DNA of 64,000 nucleotides from Sinotaia quadrata. Taxonomy: Eukaryota; Mollusca; Gastropoda; Architaenioglossa; Viviparidae. A program made the translations under genes and the position numbers. This document shows positions 57,384-64,000 of this stretch, piece after piece; position 1 is the first letter of the stretch, and each line of letters starts with the position of its first letter. The stretch lies in contig CM054179.1 in NCBI GenBank assembly GCA_028829895.1, positions 71,734,391 through 71,798,390 on the forward strand, read 5' to 3'. Below the pieces are notes generated by a model that was given only the letters and a program-made list of their open reading frames with translations, searched no databases and was not told the DNA's origin.

Positions 57384-58224
57384 TGAGAGGTACATCTGTA
57401 GAGTGTGTGAACATTATTTCCGAGCATAAACATTACTGCTTGCTTCTACATATGCCGCACAAATATACTCTCCATCTCATACGTATATGTTACCATGGTA
57501 TGCTACACGTATTACCATTTGACAAAATATATTAATAATTGCACATAGTTCGCCTGTATACTGTCATAATGGATACTCTTTTTTTTTTTTTGCAAACTAT
57601 CCATCACATTGCAAGCAACCATATATCAAAGTTGCTTGCTGTTGCTAATTCACCTAGATTTTATGCCTGCTTCCAGCATGCGTTAATATCGCAGAGTGGT
57701 GCCGCTGTCACCTGGGTAGAATTTCTAAGGATTATGGCGGGAATTTGGTCAGTCGAGTGTCGGTCTTGAACAACAATCCCTCTCCCTGCTATTGTTCGAG
57801 TATATTATATAATATTTATGGACCCTCTTAAATTGTATATAATCCACTGATAGCGCGACACGTGGCGAACATGATGGTTACATCACCATTCATGCTGCTT
57901 GTGCAAAATATATGCTATCAAAAGGAAAGAAACATCAAGAAGCTTAATATGACAATAAGAAATAATTTCCTAGATAGGAGGTCAGGTATACTTTGTCCTT
58001 GACTCCTTTCAACAGCCAACACAAACTTGGTGGCAAAACAAATAACAAAATCTTATCACCTGTTGTCCAACGGACAAAATGACCAACACACTTATCAAAT
58101 GACCAACACATTTATCATTAATTGTTCTGCACAGGATGACAAACACGACCAGCAAAAATGCGTCTTTAACAACCAGAGAAACTTTTCACATATTACTCAG
58201 CAAGGTGGAATGACAAAAAGACAA

Positions 58225-58332
58225 ATGCAAGCTTATGCATTATTAAGCAAAGCATCAAACTTATGCATTATTAAGCAAAGCATCAAACATTTGCATTATT
58301 AAGCAAAGCATCAAACATTTGCATTATTAAAT
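58225..58332. repeat. 28-bp repeat x4
   Basis: The unit is TGCATTATTAAGCAAAGCAT plus CAAACATT. Confidence 0.93.
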
Positions 58333-58369
58333 ACAAAATGACAAGCAGCACACAACCTACTCTGTTCAG

Positions 58370-58885
58370 CAGGAGACGAAAGCAACACATAACTCATTCA
58401 GCAAAGGATGAGCAGCAACACAAAACAACTCGTGTTCAACAAAAGAGACAAGCAACACAACACAGATATTATCCAGCAGAGGATGAGAAGCAAAAAAAAA
58501 AAAAACTGTGTTGAGCAGAGTATGATAAGAAACAATACATTCATAGTTCAACAGAGGATGACAAGCAACACAGCAGATGCATTACTCACGAGAGAAGGAA
58601 AAGCAACACAAAGCTACATTGTTCAGCAAAAGATACAAGCAACACACACACATACATTGTTCAGTAGGGAATAATATGCAGCACAAAACATACATTATTC
58701 AGCAGAGGATGACAAGCAACATAAATAATACATTGCTCAGCAGAAGATAACAGGCAACATAAATCATACATTGCTCAGCAGAAGATGATAAGCAACAGAA
58801 ATCATACATTGCTCAACAGAGGATGACAAGCAACATAAATCATACATTACTAAGCAGAAGTTGACAAGCAACAGAAATCATACAT
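58370..58885. repeat. ~40-bp array, ~12 copies
   Basis: Units of ACATTGCTCAGCAGAAGATG, ACAAGCAACATAAATCAT; the 5' copies are more divergent. 58886-59488 holds nothing recognisable. Confidence 0.9.
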
Positions 58886-59485
58886 TTTTTTGGGCCGAGG
58901 ATGATAGACTACACAGCACAACACACACACTTTTCAGAAGGGTTTGACAAAAGTTGACAAAAGAAGTAATATAACCTTGACACTCACTGCACTCACCGCT
59001 CAACAAGGATGACTCATTAAGTCAAATCCTGACGAGACTGTATTCAACGAAAGATGAAAAGGTAAGCACAGAAATTTAATCGCAAAAGACATTTTAACCA
59101 AAACATTAATACAGGACAAATATTCAGTACAAACATATAAAAACCGGGAGGGGGCGATGGCGGAAGTGTGTTGGATTTAAAAAAAATATGTTTGTACTAT
59201 AATTATTTCTAAAACAGGATCAAGAAAAAGGAATTGAGAAAACAAAAAAAAATTATTAAGTTTAACATTTTGCTTTAATTTAGCTTTTATTTAGCTAGAG
59301 GCAGCACTTATCTGACTAATGTCATACTGCAGAGTGGCAAATTAATTTCTCATGCTAGTGTCACTTCAATAACGTCCAACGCAAAACAAAGCAAATTTAT
59401 TTTACTGATAAATCCTTTGTTGACGATAAAACAAAAACAAAAATTACTTAAATCTTTCCATTCAGTTTCTACATATACATTATTA

Positions 59486-59488
<3 letters not shown>

Positions 59489-59554
<66 letters not shown>
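59489..59554. repeat. (CA)n microsatellite
   Basis: About 33 CA units. 59555-60639 has no recognised gene. Confidence 0.99.
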
Positions 59555-59556
<2 letters not shown>

Positions 59557-60639
59557 CAAATAAATAACTCAAACTTTACAGTGCCCCTTCTTAGGCTATC
59601 TAACGTCACCCATTTCTAATTAACGGCGAAATAAAACCAGGTTATTGCCGAATGTAATTAACCTTATGTCTTTCAAAAATAGATATAGATTTCTGCCTCA
59701 GTCAAATAATACGTATAATTTGTGAATTAAACTGAAATCAACAGTTTCATTACTGTCTTAATATTGTGCTTGCTGTGTATATATCCACGCCGCGCTTTAA
59801 CAAATAATGCAACATACGAGTCAACGGCGCATGCGCAGGTGTTTCTCTTCGCTACATTTTATTGGCTGTACAAGCACAAAGAAATGAGATATTTCGGTCA
59901 AGAAAAAACCTCCAGGACTTGACAGAGCTATTATTATTGCTGCTTGACGCTTGTATTATTAACACAATGCCGAATATTAGGAAAGCACATATTTTATTCA
60001 ATTTTTTTTTTTGCAAGAAAAGAATTTGAATTAATGAATCTGCGATCCCAAAAAACACTCTTGAGTGAAGCATTTGATACCCTCATTATTGCCTGTAAAG
60101 TAACTTTTTTAACATCTAAAAGATAAAGAAACAATTCAGACATAAATGTGTGTAGGCCTACCAAAACTAACAAACTTCTTTATGTTATAAAAATATCGAT
60201 ACTTGCCGGAGCAAACATTGTATAAATTAGTTTAGAAATGTGAAAAAATTGCTATTTCAAAAAATATCTTACGGAAAACCGACTTACTGTTTTCTCGTGA
60301 TCACGCATTCTTTTATATCGACACATCACTGAAATTAATAATATTTTCTTATATATTTTATGCTTACTCGACAGGAGTGTTTGCAATCAGCGATAACTGA
60401 TGTATTATATTACGCTCTTTAATACTCCTTTCAGCTTGTAAAATTGGACTGATTCGTGAGTGTGGTAGGTTTTGGATGGAAAACACAAATATTTAAAACA
60501 GTGACACAAAGATTTTTTTTTTTAAAGGTGAAAGAAGCACACTCACAAAAAATTCCTGAAATATGGTCACTAAAATAACAAATATTTAAATTAACATTTC
60601 TTTCCAGTCTGAGAAAACATTATATAGTTTCTAGATTAA

Positions 60640-60715
60640 TTCTAGTCCCCATCAAGTCCAACCCCAATCCCACAACCCCCAGCGCGAAATCGGCCTCGGC
60701 GGAAGCGCTCTCCAT
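60640..60715 (-). repeat. dispersed GC-rich element family C, copy 3
   Basis: Contains CCCCCAGCGCGAAATCGGCC then GGCGGAAGCGC. It lies about 0.9 kb upstream of LSG1. Confidence 0.5.
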
Positions 60716-61372
60716 AATTTCACTTTCCAAGAAAAATTGTTATCATAAACTCTGTCCAACACAGGAATAGTAGGTTTGGGATCTGTAGAAAAGATAAAAG
60801 ATAAAAAGCAGACACACCGTACACAACGGTTATGTACGGAAGACACAACAGTTCCGTACACAACTATCGTGTGTTTGAAATAACAAGGGATCTGTAAACT
60901 TAAATATCGAAAGACAAAAGTTATATGTAAACGTAAAAGTGTTACTCGATGCTATTTTTACGTTATATTTAGGCTATTAACAAACAAGAATTAGCAGAAA
61001 CAAAAACTAAATGAAGAATGAAAAGTTAATGAAAAGATAACTCTAAATAAAAACAGTTTTAGTGTATGGATTTATTTTTTTTGTTTGTTTGAGCTAATCA
61101 TAACCATAACCTTTCTCTTTTTTTTAAAAAAAAAACAACTTTAACCGTAACCTTTCACTAAAAAAAGTCCCTTAAAATGTCTCTAAAAATCCATAACCCT
61201 AACCTTTCTCTAAATTAAAACCGACAGTTGTGTACATTACTTTTGGGTCTTCGATCCGTGTGAGGAGACACTTCCCAAAAGAAAAGGAAGGGTGAGACAA
61301 TAGGATTCTAATGTTAAATGAACAATACTTCTAAGGGAATTGAATGTTTGAGCTACCGCCTCATTACGAGCA

Positions 61373-61376
<4 letters not shown>

Positions 61377-61433
<57 letters not shown>
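61377..61433. repeat. (CA)n microsatellite upstream of LSG1
   Basis: About 28 CA units ending 190 bases before the LSG1 ATG, so it lies in or beside the promoter/5'UTR. Confidence 0.99.
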
Positions 61434-61435
<2 letters not shown>

Positions 61436-61622
61436 AAAAACGGGAGACGACTCTGCATTTAATGGTTCATCAAAATAGCCAATCAAACTATGGCAAATTA
61501 TTCACTTCAAACCAGTGTCATGGCTACTTACTTTGGTAGTGTGTTATGAAATAAGCATTTAAACATAATTACTTGATCATAAGCTGTACCTTAAACATAT
61601 TTGTTTTAGATTACCAGTCAAC

Positions 61623-61718
61623 ATGGGGAGACGGAAAGGTCAAGCATCAGAAATGGGGAAAAGTATTATTCGAGACAGGTTTCGTGGAAAAAGAGACCAT
61701 GTGCGAAGTGGAAGCTAC
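61623..61718 (+). CDS. LSG1: LSG1 exon 1
   Basis: 32 codons from ATG to donor AGCTAC|GTAAGT. The sequence is basic (MGRRKGQ ... RFRGKRDHVR), as in the family's N-terminus. Confidence 0.9.
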
Positions 61719-64000
61719 GTAAGTTTTAGTTTACATTCTGTGCTTCGTCAGTTCGTGCAATGGACTCGTGATATTTTGTCAGTATAGGATAGTTTTAAAA
61801 ATTAAACACTTATCATGCTTGACTGTTTATAATTTCTTGTTTTAATGCTTTTTCTTTTAGTTAAAAAACAGAAATGTACAGTAGCACACATTACTACTTC
61901 TAATAATATTAATAAACACATGAAATAAGTACGTAAATATAACATCTAGGCCTGTACATCCATATATGTACATATTATAATATCTATACTAGCACACAGT
62001 GACAAACACATATACAGCAACAGGGCAAAAATAAAAATTTAACATGCAAAGTGCACATTTTGAGGTGTAACATTGAAGTTTGAACACACTGATGTGTGGG
62101 TTAGATATTAAATATAAAGAAAACTGGATCATAAAACTTAAAAGTGAAGACTGGCGTCAGTGAGAAAGATGTGGTTAACTTTTAAGGGCATTTTTAAAAA
62201 GATGCTATAGTGTGACTAGGAGTTCGAAAATCAGTTTACTTGAGCTGGCAGGATCCTGATATGGGAAAGGTTAACATTATATTTAGGTTTTATATTTATA
62301 ATGGGTGCACTAAGGGTACTAATGTCAGAAGAAAAGTTCAGGTGTTAAGCTAGAGTGTATGCATAAATGAGTCAGACAGTTACAGGGAATATTGCAGAGT
62401 GAGAATACATTTTGCTTGAGTCTACAGTGAACAACATTCAGTATAGGGAAAGGAGTTGTGTGTGCTAGGTACTTTTACTATTGATCTGAGCAGATGTGAT
62501 ACACTATACAATGTCTTATTTATTCACTGTTATTTATTAATTACTGCCAATTTTTAGAGTGTGCCTTAGTGTGATTAAAACAACAGTGATGGCAATAACA
62601 ACAAACAATGATGGCAACAACAAAAATAGTTTGAATTAATTTGAATGCTGAATTGTATTGTATTGTTCCAAACATGTTACACATTAACATGCACTAGCTT
62701 TATCTCTTTCATAGTTTCTAGCCTTGATTGTTCAAAATAAAGTAAAAGATTTACTTGTAAATGATGTCAACAGTTGCACACGACAGATCTAAATGACGGG
62801 TATGACTGGGGTCGACTGAATCTCATGTCAGTCACAGAACAGAATAGTCTGGAAGAATTTCTTGCTACAGCAGAGCTTGCAGGCACAGAGTTTGCAGCTG
62901 GTAAGATATGCTATCGTAGCAACAAGAATGTGGTAAAGGTTTCACATACTTAGAAGCAGCTTTCTTGTACATGCTAAAATAAGACATATTTAAAAAATAT
63001 TTTATTGACAATGACATTCATTGCTTTATTTTTAAGAAAACACATTTCAAAAGGACCCATCCTTTGTGGTACACTTGCCCAGAGAATGAGCCATATATAT
63101 TATGAAATAATAATTAGGGTCTTGATCTTTAATTTAAAATTATATAACTTTATTTTGATAGTTATATTTCAAAGTATTTTGCAAATGGCAAGATATGTAA
63201 TCATATTGCACTTTTTCACATTTGCTATTTACCTTACCACTACTAACATATTTATTATTTTTATTTTGTGACTAATTCAGTAATTGTTTCAGCAACATGG
63301 TTAATCCATAAACCAGATTAAAAAAATCCACACATGAATTATTGATTTTGACTAAATATCTCACAGTAGTGAAGAATATATAAACATTTAATTTTATTAT
63401 TAAAAAATGTTTCAGAAAAATTGAATGTCCAGATTGTAACTCCGCAGCATACAGGTCTTCTGAGTGCAGAGGAGTTGCTGCAAGTAAAAAATGCACATGA
63501 GAAACATAAAGCACTTCTCCGTATTCCTCGCAGGTTAGTTCACTGTTAGTTGCGAGAATATTAGAGCCATCCAATGGTGGTACTTTTTGATTTTATTTTG
63601 AACATTGTTCAAAAGTTTAAGCATAATTGTTACTGATGACAGGCAACAGCTCTATTTAATGGAGAAGAGAGGAATTTTATCTCCTTTCTACTTGCATAGG
63701 AGTCAACTGAAATATTTTTCTGTCTCATTCTGGGATTGACCAAACTAGAATTATAACAAATCAATATTAATATAAAAATCTAGCAGCCATATTAAAAAAA
63801 AAAATGCTTTTGCTTATAAAAGTTTTATTAGCATTACAAAAAGTTGACTTGTATAGACCATTTGTATGTGGGTTGTCAGCATTATATACTAAAATATGCA
63901 CATAAATTAATGCAAGAATATTAGTTTAAGTAAGACATTAGACTTGCTTTTGTTTAGGAAGTTTTCTGGATTTTGAGAATGTGCAGGATTGGGTAAGATG
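61623..64000 (+). CDS. LSG1: LSG1, large 60S subunit nuclear export GTPase 1 (5' part, runs off the window)
   Basis: Exons 61623-61718, 62774-62900 and 63416-63533 (phases 0, 1, 2) encode the first ~114 residues. They align clearly with vertebrate LSG1: MGRRKGQ start, then DLNDGYDWGRLNL, SVTEQNSLEEFLATAELAGT, EKLNVQIVT, HTGLLSAEEL and RIPRR. LSG1 is a cytoplasmic, circularly permuted GTPase that drives release of the export adaptor NMD3 from pre-60S particles. The human protein is about 658 residues, so the GTPase core lies right of the window. The start is fixed by the conserved MGRR N-terminus. Confidence 0.95.
62774..62900 (+). CDS. LSG1: LSG1 exon 2
   Basis: Acceptor GTCAACAG, donor GCAGCTG|GTAAGA. 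It contains the near-invariant DLNDGYDWGRLNL and FLATAELAGTEF blocks. Confidence 0.95.
63416..63533 (+). CDS. LSG1: LSG1 exon 3
   Basis: Acceptor TGTTTCAG, donor CGCAG|GTTAGT. It reads KLNVQIVTPQHTGLLSAEE then ALLRIPRR, matching vertebrate LSG1 up to the IPRRPxW region. 63534-64000 is intron with no further exon seen. Confidence 0.93.

Noticed and set aside
61080..61215. Telomere-like AACCCTAACC motif
   Set aside because: Only a single short match within a loose TAACCTTTC repeat; not a telomeric array.

Overview
The window is animal nuclear DNA. It has small phase-compatible exons with GT/AG introns, AT-rich introns, and a very heavy load of micro- and minisatellites. No bacterial or organellar genes are visible. 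The protein matches and repeat style suggest a mollusc or other lophotrochozoan; this is inference, and the species cannot be read from the sequence.

Four protein-coding loci are supported, all on the + strand. (1) At 2398-3605 are the last three exons of a synaptotagmin-type double-C2 protein, with the 5' exons left of the window. (2) At 16358-24891 is a five-exon TMEM26-family multi-pass membrane protein of about 501 residues, recognisable from end to end, with a long polar cytosolic tail containing three 12-residue repeats. (3) From 31861 to about 56793 is an unrecognised gene predicted to encode a small secreted glycoprotein: signal peptide, beta-type extracellular region, Pro-rich linkers and a C-terminal helical segment. 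It is spread over about 25 kb of repeat-filled introns and has two possible 3' ends. (4) From 61623 to the right edge are the first three exons of LSG1, the GTPase that releases NMD3 from cytoplasmic pre-60S ribosomes. No shared pathway links these four genes.

Between the genes lies mainly repeat DNA. The largest array is 8.5-10.06 kb (about 16 copies of a 95-bp unit). At 13.14-14.46 kb is a decayed Ty3/gypsy retroelement whose integrase lies upstream of its reverse transcriptase, the unusual 'Gmr1-like' order. Three dispersed families recur: a ~300-550 bp element starting GTGACGCCAACGCCA (one copy just ahead of TMEM26, one inverted inside gene 3), a ~110 bp element, and a short GC-rich element. 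Several exons abut minisatellites; in TMEM26 the exon-1 splice donor itself lies in the first unit of a 43-bp array. Intron 1 of gene 3 carries a 25-bp perfect inverted repeat and a GC-rich, TATA-containing block that may be an internal promoter.

Most long open frames here are by-products of tandem repeats whose unit length is divisible by three, or of dinucleotide tracts, and are not genes. Tandem-array boundaries and copy numbers were read by eye and are approximate. Exon edges were set by splice consensus plus reading-frame continuity.
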